64,000 bases of DNA from Symsagittifera roscoffensis (GCF_963678635.1 NC_087063.1:7284386-7348385), one strand, 5' to 3'. Positions 51,177 to 61,959 are shown, counted from the first letter of the stretch. Numbers and translations: made by a program. The notes: generated by a model not told the origin, from the sequence alone.

Positions 51177-52017
51177 TTTCTGTATCACTTTTTACTGCTT
51201 ATGCACTCAATTGGATTGCTAAGGCTTCTATTGTTTTACTAGTGATAATAATAACACAACACAATTAACTCCAAAAGTTTCACTTAAATAGTGACCACAA
51301 GTCCTTGTATGTTATCACAGTACAGCGTGTTTACATTTCATTCACAACGATTGATTGTTGGTTATTGGATATGAAGCTAGCACAAACTGAAGGTATCAAT
51401 ATATCTAAAAGATAGTGTACTCACGTACTCACTTCTCAGAAAAGAACAATTGTTAGGGATTTAAAACCAAAAAAAGAAGAAAAGTAAAAATATTTTCAAA
51501 AAAAAATGTATGTGTATTGTTCTTCAATCAGTCGCCATTCAATTGTCGAGCCTGTTTTCAAAGAAATAGCTTTCCCTGTTCAGTGCCGCGTTAAACAGAC
51601 AAAACTTGAATGCAGTAATTTTCTCAATTGGGCGTCTATTGCACCCAACGAGTCCTGTGTTACCTATCTGCCTTCGGATTGCCCGAGCTAGACCTACTAA
51701 AATCCTCAAGGCAATCATTTTTCCAAAAAAACAATCTGGATTTTAATCCACACAACTTAGTGTCGTGTTCTGTTTCTGGTTAGATGTAGGGTCGCGAATC
51801 TCCAAGTTTAGACCTGTTGTGTTTTTACGATGATCTTTTCAAATTTATTTAAAGGCAAGTCACCAGTGCAGTCCCTAGCTTCTAGCCTGAATCCTAATAT
51901 CCTAATATTTTTTACGATTTATATCACTTCCTTCTACGTACGCTTTAGAATCCCTAGAATCAGGTGCCTTATACGAAAAATAGAAACAAATAATCATTAA
52001 AAAATTTATGTTTCTAT

Positions 52018-52535
52018 GACCCTTTCCGGGTTAACAAAATTAAGCCCCTTCCGGATTGGCAAAATTGGACCCTTCCGGATTGGCGAAAATGGGACCCTTG
52101 CGGATTGGCAAAACTAGGAGCCCTCCGGATTGGCGAAAATGGGACCCCTACGGATTGGTGAAAATTGGACCCTTCCGGATTGGGACCCCTCCGGTTTGGT
52201 GAAAATGGGACCCTTCCGGATTGGTGAAAATGGGAACTTTCCGGATTGGTGAAAATGGGACCTTTCCGGATTGGTACCCCTCCGGATTGGTGAAAATGGG
52301 ATCCTTCCGGATTGATGAAAAGTGGACCCTTCCGGATTGGTGAAAATGGGACCCTTCCGGATTTGTGAAAACGGGACCCTTCGGGAATGGTGAAAATGGG
52401 AGCCTTCCGGATTGGGACCTCTCCGGATTGGTGAAAATGGGACCTCTCCGGATTGGTGAAAATGGTAGCTTTCCGGATTGGTGAAAATGGGACACTTCTG
52501 GAATGGGACCCCTCCGGATTGGTGAAAATGGGACC
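52018..52535. repeat. 25-bp minisatellite, copy 2
   Basis: Same array as 49,101 to 49,618 with identical unit order and one visible base change (GGGAACTTT for GGGACCTTT). Confidence 0.9.
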
Positions 52536-53445
52536 CTTTATAATTCTTCTTACTGTGAAGGGTCTTATAACTAGCTTAGTCTTGACTCGACTATTGCTTT
52601 CGGGGTTCCTTAGCCCTCCCTTTTTGTCGAGATCAGCGTAAAATTGCCTTATTCAACCATTACTACCCTTTACTACCTTTACTACCACAAAACGTGAAGG
52701 GTCTTTGCTAAAAACAATCTGAAAATTTTTCTATACTAATCTTTTGAAAAATTGAAGATTTTATGAGTAAGCTCACCTAATTTCTGATCTAATGGTAACA
52801 CGATCAATTGGATTTGTCCAGTAGTTCCAAAGTTATTAACCAAAACGTCTTTTTTCTAAGGTTCAAAAATTTTCTCACTTATAGGTTCCGCCTAGCTTTT
52901 TTCGCAATTTTTATCTTTTTGACCAAAAAATTATTGATCCGAGCTCACAAGGCCTATACTCTTCTAGTTCAAGGCCAAAAATCCGATCTAAAACGTTCCA
53001 GCTGAAAAAATTCGCCAAAAACAATGCTATTTGGACCCTTCCGTATTGATGAATCCACTAAATCAAACACGTTAAGTTCGATTTTACTGGAACCCGGAAG
53101 GCTATTGGCAAACAGGTTTTAAAATCTGTCGATTCACTAGTGGGCGTTGTCCGAGCAACAATTTTTATGGCCCTAACGCAAAAATTTGAAAAAATTTTCT
53201 TGTTTTGTAGCGTTTCGTTTTTTCAAAATCAAGAAAGTTCGGTTTTCGGTACCCGGTTAGTTTTAACCACTTCCGAACTATAGTTAACTGGTTTCACTAA
53301 TTATACTAGTACAGTTACAATGTAACTAACCAATTTAGCGTTTTTTTCCGTTTCAAAAGAAAATCGATGTATCAAAAATTGCGATTTGTGGGGATCAAAA
53401 TATCACTATTTTGACCCTAAAATTCGGTCTGTTTACTAAAAAACG

Positions 53446-53498
53446 GTATAGGAGTATTAATATAGGCTGTATAAACAGCAATATTAGTAATATTATAC
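53446..53498. repeat. Small inverted repeat at end of duplication
   Basis: GGTATAGGAGTATTAATA and TATTAGTAATATTATACC form an imperfect 18-bp stem around a loop of about 15 bases, just after the tandem duplication and before the foldback element. Confidence 0.45.
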
Positions 53499-54739
53499 CC
53501 CTCCGGGTTTGATCAGTATCCGAATTAAGGTGCTTAACTCGGAAATTCTCAACTCGGTGGATGGTCACTTCAGTGCAGTCACTGTCGAGCCCCCTCAGAT
53601 TGATATCTTAATTTTTGTCCCAAAAGGGATATTAAAAGTGTTAACGATACCCAACAGTCGATTTTAGTTGTCCTTGAGACCCTTCCTGCTACTCCTTGCA
53701 CTGCTTGCCGAATCAGTCTTCCGCTCTCTTCCCAAGAACCTTCCGGATTGAGCGCAAATTAGCATTAACGTGATTAAATACTCAAATAACTCTACGGTAC
53801 AAGCACCAGAAACGGGCCACAATTTTGATCGTAACGATCCTTGCTGATATGTAAACCTGTAACAACAATTAATCTAACAAAAACAAACGGGAGGGTCGGA
53901 TCACATCTCGTCTGGGGTGATGATTTCTATTGATTTTTTTCTGGTTTTGGTTTTTTTCTGGTATTTTTATCTTTTTTGTTTTTCTTAGGTCCTTTATTAC
54001 TTTTTATTTGGTTTCTTGTATGTATTTATGTGTTTTTGGTCCTATACCACTCAGGGAATGACGGGAAGGCGAATCCCCTAACACTTCCTGATACGTGAGT
54101 TTTCGGTCTAAACTATGTTAAAAAGCTAGATCCGGGAATGCGGAAGTTTTCCGCGTTCTGAACTACCCTTCCGCCGCGGTGGAGAAGGCCTTATTCTGAG
54201 CAACCGCTCGGCGCGGAGTGCTCGTTAACGGTTCTGCCGGTCATGATGTTAAGAAAGAATAACACCCAGGAGCGCCATAAAAACATGTATGTAACATTCG
54301 CCCGGAAGTACAAATCGACGGAAAATAAAGCTAGGTTCTAAAACGACTGGCTAGCGTCAAAGCACAGCTCTACATGCTTTTCACCGTCTCTGCCAAAGCC
54401 AGTTCTTTTGGTGGTCTTTCTAACATCGGGTCGACAAAAATGTTACTGCTTCCGGCTTCGATCAGAACGCTCTAATTAACTTAATTACATGTTGAAATAG
54501 TGAGCTCATGGCTAGGTCTCAGTAGCCCCAGATCACGAGGTCACTACTAAAAACAGGGCTAATATATTTTTATTATATTACTTTTGTTTTTGTTCAGTAG
54601 ATAAAAATCATCATCTCCATCGAAGATGGATTAACCCTTTCCCTCAAGTCCTAGCTTCTCATAACCTGAAAATGAATTTAGATGTTATTAATTCAATTCA
54701 GGACATGACCAGAAGCTAAAAGTTTATAGAAACAGAGAG

Positions 54740-55045
54740 TTACAGTTTTCTACCGAGACCTATAACTCTCTGAATCCGGGCAAATACCACTCCTATTTCT
54801 TCCCGGAAGCCTGGACACGTCGTCCCAATACCCTTCTTGGTTCTCCGGATGCGTTTTGTAACGATTGTAGCGGCACAATCGTTACAACTCAGAATGGTCT
54901 TCTGATAGCTGTTCTCTAATTTAATCTCGATTTGTATCGCCCAATTGCCGTTCACCAATTTTCTCCACGAATTCTGTTGTTGTGTCTCTTTTGCAGTTTT
55001 CAGTTGTCGCGAAATTTCGACGTCGTAACGTGTCTTTCTTTTCAA
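54740..55045 (-). CDS. Foldback-internal ORF, unknown protein
   Basis: A 101-codon frame starting at TTG; no in-frame ATG is nearby, so it may be an internal exon or a fragment. It is basic and polar (KETQQQNSWRK, NDCAAT, GFREEIGVVFARI). The related copy at 29,690 to 29,941 keeps about 68 residues, and its remainder (EEIGVLFARI-like) is found in a shifted frame. Conservation of the peptide suggests past coding function, perhaps in transposition. No family is recognised. Confidence 0.4.
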   Translation of the reverse strand: MKRKTRYDVEISRQLKTAKETQQQNSWRKLVNGNWAIQIEIKLENSYQKTILSCNDCAATIVTKRIRRTKKGIGTTCPGFREEIGVVFARIQRVIGLGRKL

Positions 55046-56339
55046 ACGAAATTTTAAAAGTTAACATGTCACACCAAATTGACCATTACCAATTCGTCAG
55101 ACTGAACGACTAACACCGTTAATGTGCTAAAACCACCAATTTTTTCCCTCAGCTGCTATAATAAAAATTCGATTTCGAACTGCATTTTGTTTCATTCTGG
55201 TCGAATGTCACAAGTGCCGAAAAATAGAGTCGAGGGACAATTACTTTCAGCGAATTCATAAAAATTCGAACTTTATTTCAGAAACCACAGACATCAACCT
55301 TCTGGGTGAATTCCACCAAGCCAAGCGTAAGATTCACGATCATATTCTGACAAAATTGCTACGTACTTTTAACCCTGCAAACTTTTGTACATTTTTTCGA
55401 TTTGTAAATGGGCTTACAGTTGCTCTAAATCTCGGTTCACGGCTTACAGGTGCTCTAAATCTCGGTTCACGTGTATTTGTAATCTGCTAGCCCCATATTT
55501 GGAAGTTTTTAGTAGTAGTAATATTTGGAAGATCTGCTACCTTTCCTGGTTTTCAAGAAGACAGCTCTTCGACCGGATTCGAAAAACCGGAGGGCTCTTG
55601 AGAGAAACAGTAAATACTGAATTTGACAACTTTTAGCTTCCCAAAACGCTTTGAACTGGAATCAATTAACATCTAATTCATTTTCTAGAATATGAGAAGC
55701 TAGGAGCTGAGGATTGATCCATCTCCGATAGATATGCTGATTTTTACCTACTTAACAAAAAACAATAGTAATACGATAGTAAGTAGTAGCCCTGTTTTTA
55801 GAAGTGACCTCATTGTCTGGTGATACTGAGACCCAGCTGTGAGCTCACTAATTCTGCTCATAACTTAGTTATTTTGCGCGGTTCTGCCGATAGCTTTTAA
55901 ATCGTAACGATTTTGGCGACCCAATGTTAATGGACCACACATTGAACTGGCTTTGGCAGAGACAATTAAAATCATAAGAAGCCGAACTCGGAAGCCTTTC
56001 GCATTCCCTGATTTAGTTTTTTAAATTAGATACCAAAAACTGACATAACGCGGAAGCCTTCCGGACCCCCTGGTTTAGTTTTTTAAATTAGTTACCCAAA
56101 AATGACATCTCGTGAAGGGTGGGAGGATCGGCCGTCCCTTCGTTCTCTGACTCGTTTTCGAACCTAGCTTTATTTTCCGTCGGTATGTATTTCCGGGAAA
56201 ATGTTACATATATGTTTTAATGTTGCTCCTGGGTGTTTTTATGGCGCTTCTGGGCGGATGCTCTTAATAAGGCTCTATAATCAGAGAATCCGGAACGCTG
56301 AAGCCTTCCGGATTCCATGATTTAGTTTTTAAATTAGTT

Positions 56340-56945
56340 ACCGAAAATTGACATATCGTGAAGGGTGGAAGGATCGGCCGTCCCTTCGTTCCCTGAGACA
56401 TACAAGAAAAAAAAAACAAAAAGTAGTATATTATCTAAAAAAAAACCAAAAAAAAATTAAAAAATAACTGAAAAAACCAAAAACAGTAAAAAAAACTTAA
56501 AATTAGTAGAAATCAACCCCCCAGACGAGATTTGATTCGACCTTCCCCTTTCTTGCTATTAGATATATTGTTATTAGAGGCATTTATAACAAACAGGATC
56601 GTTATGATCAAAAGTTTTCTGGTGCCTGTACTATAGGATTGGCACCAGAAAATGAAATATCGTGACGGGTGGGAGGATCGGCCGTCCCTTCGTTCCCTGA
56701 GATATCCAAGAAAAAAACAAACAAAAAGTAGTATATTATTTAAGAAAAAGTCAAAAAATAAACAAAAAAGATATCTGAAAAAACCAAAAACAGTAGAAAA
56801 AAAAACATAAAATTAGTAGAAATCATCCCCCCAGACGATATGTGATCCGACCTTCCCCTTTCTTGCTATTAGATATATTGTTATTAGAGGCATTTATAAC
56901 AAACAGGATCGTTACGATCAAAAGTTTTCTGGTGCCTGTACTATA
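56340..56945. repeat. Tandem duplication inside right foldback arm
   Basis: Two units of about 300 bases start at CGTGAAGGGTGG (56,350) and CGTGACGGGTGG (56,661). Each contains GGATCGGCCGTCCCTTCGTT, an A-rich run and CCCCAGACGA followed by GATCGTTAYGATCAAAAG. A third, partial copy of the GGATCGGCCGTCC segment lies near 56,133. Confidence 0.75.
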
Positions 56946-57215
56946 GGATTGTTTGAGTATCTAAACACGTTAATGCTAATTTGCGTTCAATCCGGAAGGA
57001 TCATGGGCTTAGAACGGAAGATTGATCATGCAAGCAGTGCAAAGAGCAGCAGGAAGGGTCTCAAGGACAACAACAATCGACCGTTCGGTATCGTTAATAA
57101 GTTTTGTATCCTTTTTGGTACAGAAAGTACGATATGAATCCATGGGGCGCTCGACAGTGACTGCACTGTGGTGACTCTCTGCGGAGTTGCGAATATCCGA
57201 GTTAAATACCTTAAG

Positions 57216-57590
57216 TTTCCTATTTATGTCAATCCACTTAAAATTAAAAGAAAGAACTGTTTTCCATTAATTTTTCACACTGATTATTTTTTTCTTTTCG
57301 CTGGGAAAAATCAACGTCGCCTGAATACTTATTTTACTTCTCTTATTCATGAAATGTTCTCTACGAGGCAAAACTTAGTGCAGATGAGTAGGTCTAGAAA
57401 TTTCAGAACCGGGTTACATTGGTCAATCATTGAAACCAAATTTTGAGTTTCATAGAGGGGAGCTCGGATGATTTGCTCTTGGCCTATGTAAAATTTTGCT
57501 GACAGATCGAAGGAAATATTGTCTAAAATGACCTTGAAAACATGTATTTTATGGAGTAAAATCCTGAGTTTGCGCATAACTCTGACTACT
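57216..57590 (-). mobile_element. MITE fragment, truncated by the foldback
   Basis: Minus-strand DNA aligns with the left part of the MITE at 62,130 to 62,500: AGAGCAAATCATCCGAGCTCCCCTCTATGA against its near-identical counterpart, and GCGCAAACTCAGGATTTT. The other end is missing because the foldback starts at 57,215. It is inserted after FALI of the ORF2 fragment, the same place as the 62-kb MITE. Confidence 0.65.
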
Positions 57591-57880
57591 GGTGTAGATC
57601 AGGGCAAAGAACAGGTCATCACCCATTGGTCCATTTAGAGATCTCTTTGCTCGTACCAGTTCAACTTTGTACAAATCTAAAATTCTGCTAAGGCTGACAT
57701 GCAAGTCCAGTTTCTGTAGACGGCGATAATTCAGGGAACACAAACTTCAATGTATTATTTTTTACACGTCGCGAGTTCTCCGAGACCCAGAACTGGTCCC
57801 AGAGGGTTCGATCTTATTGCTAGACAAAGATCTGTAAACCAAGGCTTGTCGCCGTTTGAGATCTTTAATTCAGCTCTACA
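57560..57880 (-). pseudogene. Eroded ORF2 fragment 1
   Basis: The minus strand reads ELKISNGDKPWFTDLCLAIRSNPLGPVLGLGELATC, aligned with MNGGMPLLTDLCLAMRSDP and GLEEVVTC of element A (8,265 to 8,370). A shifted frame then gives LNWYEQRDL (C has LNWCEQHAL), and another gives PMGDDLFFALI (C has MMSEDLLFAEI). It covers only the region after the ORF2 hydrophobic part. No pol sequence is nearby. Confidence 0.65.
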
Positions 57881-57995
57881 CATAGATATCGATTGTAACA
57901 GTCGCCTGCTTAAGTCGCAACAAGGTAAAACAAATTAGGCCATTTAATCATTGGCTAAAGGGTCAACGACCCTATCTCTTGTGTTTTTGTACCTC

Positions 57996-58280
57996 ATTCT
58001 GTCGGAGCCAATTTGAGTCGCTTAAGAAATGGCACATCGAGATCGTGCTACAGCCTAAAAGCTACTACCAAAAAGTTCAACTCCAGAAACAAGCACGTCC
58101 CCATGGCTAGGTCGCTAAATACCTAAAATCGCAAACGCTGTTACAGACAGTGTTGGTAACTAACTCAAGTAAAACCATTAGTTTTTTTTGGACAGTGAAA
58201 CTTTGATTCCTTTCAGTTGGATCAGCCTGAAAGCCACCTTATCTCAACATAACTCTATAAAAGACAATCTAGCAATTACT
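57996..58280. repeat. Dispersed 0.28-kb repeat, copy 1
   Basis: It begins ATTCTGTCGGAGCCAATT and ends near AAGACAATCTAGCAATTAC. A copy of the same orientation lies at 63,718 to 64,000 (cut by the window end), about 96 percent identical by eye. A diverged relative lies at 60,968 to 61,140. No coding frame and no complete pol III A and B boxes were seen. Confidence 0.8.
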
Positions 58281-59189
58281 TTCGTTACTCACATATTGAC
58301 AACGGCTCTAGAATCAGTCAAGTAAAATAACTATCGTAACTTAAGAAGTTTTCATGAAAAAATAGTTTTAACTCAAGTAGTTTTATCAACTTAAATCATT
58401 AGAACGCCTGATTGGTCGACCATCCCAGTCAAGGTGCTCCCTGTTCCAGAAGTAACCTTCATGTATCAACTCTGTCGGTAAATAGAAAGCTATACTTGAA
58501 ATGTTTATTAAATGTTCAAATTTTGAATAGCAATTTGACTCTAGATTAAATTGTCTGTCCTTTTTTTTGCAATTATGAACCCTTTTCTTCTGATTTTCTG
58601 ATTTTGTTTCAGTTGCTGCGATAAAGGTGACCATGACATCGAGATTTTAAAAAATAGTTTTTCATCCCAAAAACAAGATATACGTCAAGATTTGACCGAC
58701 TGGCACATACTCCGCGGACTCAAAATCGATGTCCCCGTCGCGCGTTGTCGTTATGTCAATGAGCCTCCAGAATTTAAAGTGCGTCTCAAAATACATTACC
58801 AGTGGTCATTATAGAAGTTTGCTGTTGATAGAATCTTATCTACATCGTATCAAATAGTTATAAATAATAATAAATTTTTAATCCAAATACGAACGTTTTC
58901 GCTATAACTAGCGCCAACAAATAAATTCAACTTAAAGTCAAAGTATTTAAAGTTAAAAAGGTTCTTTTTAAAATCAAAATGATTAATAATAAAGTTTATG
59001 AGTATCAAAGAATATTTCATAATTATTTAAACGAATCTTCGGAATTTTCGTTTTTGGAGATATTTCATTCTCCAACACATGTTTGAAGTTTTTCCCAGTT
59101 TTCTCACCTTTTTGAAGTTCTTTCTCTGGTTAAATTAAAAAATTCAGTCAATATGTATATTTTAATTGAATAGATAAAATTCGAGTCAA
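58281..59189. other. A+T-rich spacer with an exon-like repeat
   Basis: Bases 58,560 to 58,700 match 61,830 to 61,985 in the same orientation: a pyrimidine tract, TTTCAG, then TTGCYGC and on to ATGACCGAMTGG-like DNA. After TTTCAG the 58-kb copy is open for about 65 codons (SCCDKGDHDIEIL onward), but the 61-kb copy is not. Bases 58,745 to 58,702 (-) carry the third outside copy of the GTCCGGGGAG-type motif. Nothing else was recognised. Confidence 0.4.
58702..58745 (-). repeat. GTCCGGGGAG-like motif outside an element (site 3)
   Basis: Minus strand: GCGACGGGGACATCGATTTT followed by GAGTCCGCGGAGTATGTGCC. It keeps both the GACGGGGAC half and the CCGnGGAGTATGTG half, in the same order and spacing as at the macro start of elements A to C. 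Confidence 0.5.
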
Positions 59190-60165
59190 GCTGACATGCA
59201 TAATGTCAGTATATTACTTTAATGTGAAACCTCGGCTCCCGTACTCGTCGCGAGTGTTCAGTTGCCGCTTGCGTTTACTTAAATGGAGGGCCGCCAATGA
59301 TAATAATTTCTTAACGTCATCGCTGTTGTCAACTGATCGCCATTCAAATGCATTCGATTGTCCAAAGCGTTCTGCGACATGCTGTCCTACTGGCGAATCA
59401 CTCATGCGATGCTCTGTTATCCTTGTGGTTAGATGTTGGCACGTTTGCCCGACATAGGTGGAACTACATTCACTATATATTTTTCTATAAACCAGATTAG
59501 ACTTCAGGTTGCAATCAAAAAAACTTAAGCGACGGTAGGCAAGCTTTTTTGCGCGTTGTTAAAATGACCAGTACCGGGTTTGATCTTTGAAGTTTTCTTT
59601 CAATTTCAAACTTAAGTTTCCTCGATATTGTAGAGAAAACATCGGTTTGCCAATTTTCTCGCGACAGCTTTCAGTTTTTGCTTTCTGTGAACTTTTTGAT
59701 GTTTCGTTTATGGCTTTTCCACTGTTACATGTACTACTTTGAATTTTGATGTCCAGGATTCTGGGTACTGATTTTTCTCCCAAATGTCTTTGTTGATTCT
59801 TAACGCTTCGTCCAAATTGTTCCATTTACTGGAACATCAAAACAACCTTTGTATTGTTCCTTCCACAGTGTTTTTTTTGCGCTGGAGGGGTGAGCAGCTA
59901 TGAAAATTCAAAATAGTTTCATTGTCAGTTGATTTTTGATACAATTTGCATGTGATCTCCCTTTGTTGATTTACTACAAAATTTATGTCCGAAAAAAGCA
60001 AATTCACCTTTCTCGTTGGCTTTTTCTGTTTTAAATTGTAAGTTCTTTTCAATGAGTTCTTCTTATTAAGTAACGTGTTTGGGTCCCCTTTTTCTACAAA
60101 AGATGTCGTCGTATCTTTTGAACAATATTTCTTCCTTCGTTACTACAAGTTGAAATGTCTGGTAA
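59190..60165 (-). pseudogene. Penelope-like element fragment: RT C-terminus to GIY-YIG nuclease
   Basis: Penelope-like elements pair an RT with a GIY-YIG endonuclease. Reading on the minus strand, an eroded RT piece (RYDDIF, then YQKSTDNETILNFHSCSP) is followed by a linker and FDCNLKSNLVYRKIYSECSS. The nuclease region then reads TYVGQTCQHLTTRITEHR, PVGQHVAERFGQ, FEWRSVDNSDDVKKLLSLAALHL and LNTRDEYGSR. These blocks are typical of the family. The RT part has frameshifts; the nuclease part is open from about 59,480 to 59,215. Confidence 0.75.
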
Positions 60166-60289
60166 ATTACAACATGAATCAGAGTACCATACTAAATCAC
60201 TGATATGCAACTGAGATTGCCATACACAAACTGTACACCACTGATTACTCTCCAGATATTGAGCACTGAACTCTTAAAATGCTTAAGTT

Positions 60290-60930
60290 AGCCGTGACAA
60301 ATGTTTATTTCATAAGCAATGGAAAACGGTCAGAAGGATGGGTTAGCCATGGGTGCTTCCCTGGCAGTAAATTTGGCTAATAATTGGATGCAATCGTTCA
60401 AAGGAGTAATCATAGTTGAAAATGATGGTATAAAGCAATTAAAAACAACCATCTGAAAAATGTCCGAAATGCAGCAAAAATTTGTTTGGAACAGTAAAGG
60501 TGTTGAATCGGAAAATTGAGAAAATTGAATTCATGCTAAGTGTCAAAATAGTAGTAACAATGAATTCCAAAAAATGGGCGATATAAAATGGTACTGTGAA
60601 TTCTGTCGTAATTAACTACTCATTTCAACTTGTAGTATTGAAAAAAAACTGTTCGAAAGATACGTAGACGACATAAATTGTACATTAAAAGGGACCCGAT
60701 CAAGTTACTTAATAGGATGAACTCGTTGAATAAACTTTTTGGACATGAATTTGTAGTAAATCAGCGAAGGGAGATCCCATGCAAATGGTGTTAAAAATTA
60801 ACTGACAATGAAACTATTTTGAACTTTCATAGCTGCGCAGCCCTCCGGCACAAAAAAACATTGTGAAAGGAACAAAACAAAGGTTCTTTTGATACTCCAG
60901 TACATGGAACAATTTTGACAAAATTACGAC
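60290..60930 (+). pseudogene. Penelope-like element fragment: RT core
   Basis: On the plus strand QKDGLAMGASLAVNLANNWM (60,331 to 60,390) matches the RT block before the catalytic box, and YVDD (60,661 to 60,672) is the catalytic box itself. DNA from 60,625 on is an inverted relative of 60,165 downward (CATTTCAACTTGTAGTA in both). Stops and shifts are frequent. It and the previous fragment point away from each other. Confidence 0.7.
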
Positions 60931-60967
60931 CAAAATACACCCCCTCCCCCGCACTCTTGAAATAAGA

Positions 60968-61140
60968 GCGCCGCCATGGCTAGATCGCGAATTATCTAAA
61001 ACAAGCAAACGCCGTTAAAACAAGGCTGGAAACTCAAGTATACCATTAGTTTTTAAACGAAAGCGGACCTTTGATCCATTTCAGATGGATCAACATAAAA
61101 CCCTCCTTATCTCAACATAACTGCGCAAAAAAACACTCAA
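60968..61140. repeat. Diverged copy of the dispersed 0.28-kb repeat
   Basis: CCATGGCTAGATCGCGAATTATCTAAAAC, CCATTAGTTTTT and CCTTATCTCAACATAACT align with the core of 57,996 to 58,280, with many changes. It follows the Penelope-like RT fragment. Confidence 0.6.
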
Positions 61141-61299
61141 GAATTTAAATTAAGTACTCCCATTATCAATGGGAGATTGCTTTCCTGTCTGAAATCGGGG
61201 TCATCAGCATCAATATACTTGATACTGCCAAAATAAACCATTAAAGGTAGTTTTTAAGATGCAGATAGAGCAATTCAATCTATGATTTAGGTCATCAAT

Positions 61300-61396
61300 T
61301 GTAGCTTCGCAACCGCCTTTTCAGGCAGACGCTAAGAAACCAAGGAATTGAATACACGGTTCCTCTCGTACTAAGTGTGATTACCCAAGCATAGAT
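61300..61396 (-). rRNA. Fragment of large-subunit (28S) rRNA with sarcin-ricin loop
   Basis: The minus strand of 61,357 to 61,374 is TTAGTACGAGAGGAACCG, the universal sarcin-ricin loop. It continues with GTGTATTCAATTCCTTGGTTT, a GTCTGCCTGAAAAGGCGGTTGCGAAGCTAC-like stem and flank at the position expected in eukaryotic 28S rRNA. Only about 95 bases are recognisable, so it is an rRNA-derived fragment, not a gene. It might be the head of a 28S-derived SINE or a processed insertion. Confidence 0.75.
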
Positions 61397-61428
61397 CAGC
61401 CTGTTTTTCAGCATTTGGGCCTTCGCCT

Positions 61429-61593
61429 TTCTCAGTCTTTCTCTAACGAAAGCAAACTGAAGATCGAACACTTACATAATTTACTTAATTCTAGATTCGC
61501 GTCACTTCTCAGTCTTTCTCTAACGAAGGCAAACTGAAGATCGAACACTGCCCAACGCGAATCTAGAATCTAGAATTAAGTTAATTATGTAAG
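61429..61593. repeat. Interlocked direct and inverted repeats
   Basis: A direct repeat of 44 bases (TCTCAGTCTTTCTCTAACGA onward) lies at 61,429 to 61,472 and 61,506 to 61,549. An inverted repeat, CTTACATAATTTACTTAATT and on (61,471 to 61,501), pairs with 61,556 to 61,593, which has an extra TCTAGATTC unit. The second direct copy is in the loop of the hairpin. Confidence 0.75.
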
Positions 61594-61959
61594 TAAAGCA
61601 ACTCTAAAAGTTTTGGGGAATAACTAGTTTTAACTCAAGAAGCTTGTTGTCCTGGACCTTTGGGCAGCTTCACTCGTCTACCTGTACAATGCAGGTTCTC
61701 TTGCCCAACGATGGCACTTTCGCAAGAATTCGCGACGTTCTCTGTCGGTAACAAGACCGTTCTACTCGAATTGATTATTTCCGTAAATTGCAAGTAGTAT
61801 TTTTGTTCGAGCACAATTTTTGGTCAATTTTCCCGCAATTATGTCTCAAATGTTCTGATTTTTTGAATTGTTTTTTCAGTTGCCGCTGCAAAATTGAGCA
61901 CAGCATGGTCGATTCGAATTTTTCAAAAATTACTGTTTCGCCTAAACCAAGTTAAACTT

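Larger units (their letters stand above)
50527..53443. repeat. Tandem duplication, unit 2
   Basis: Second copy of 47,611 to 50,526. It starts mid-gag at the same base (GCCAGTCTC), so it carries only a gag 5' fragment, not a whole element. After 53,443 the sequence diverges from the base that follows unit 1. Confidence 0.95.
53520..57215. mobile_element. Long inverted-repeat (foldback) element
   Basis: The left arm (53,520 to about 54,700) and right arm (about 55,660 to 57,215) are inverted copies. Examples are ATCTCGTCTGGGGTGATGAT with its complement near 56,530 and 56,830, CGCTCTCTTCCCAAGAACC near 53,728 with its counterpart near 57,003, and CACCCAGGAGCGCCATAAAA near 54,264 with its counterpart near 56,235. 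The right arm has extra tandem copies. The middle, about 950 bases, holds one conserved frame. The right end cuts the MITE-derived DNA at 57,215. The ends are set by loss of arm similarity. Confidence 0.75.

Noticed and set aside
53570-53584. AGTGCAGTCACT near-palindrome found at several places (32,178; 48,950; 51,867; 53,572; 57,155)
   Set aside because: Some copies are explained by the tandem duplication and the foldback arms; one is inside coding sequence. No independent pattern remains.
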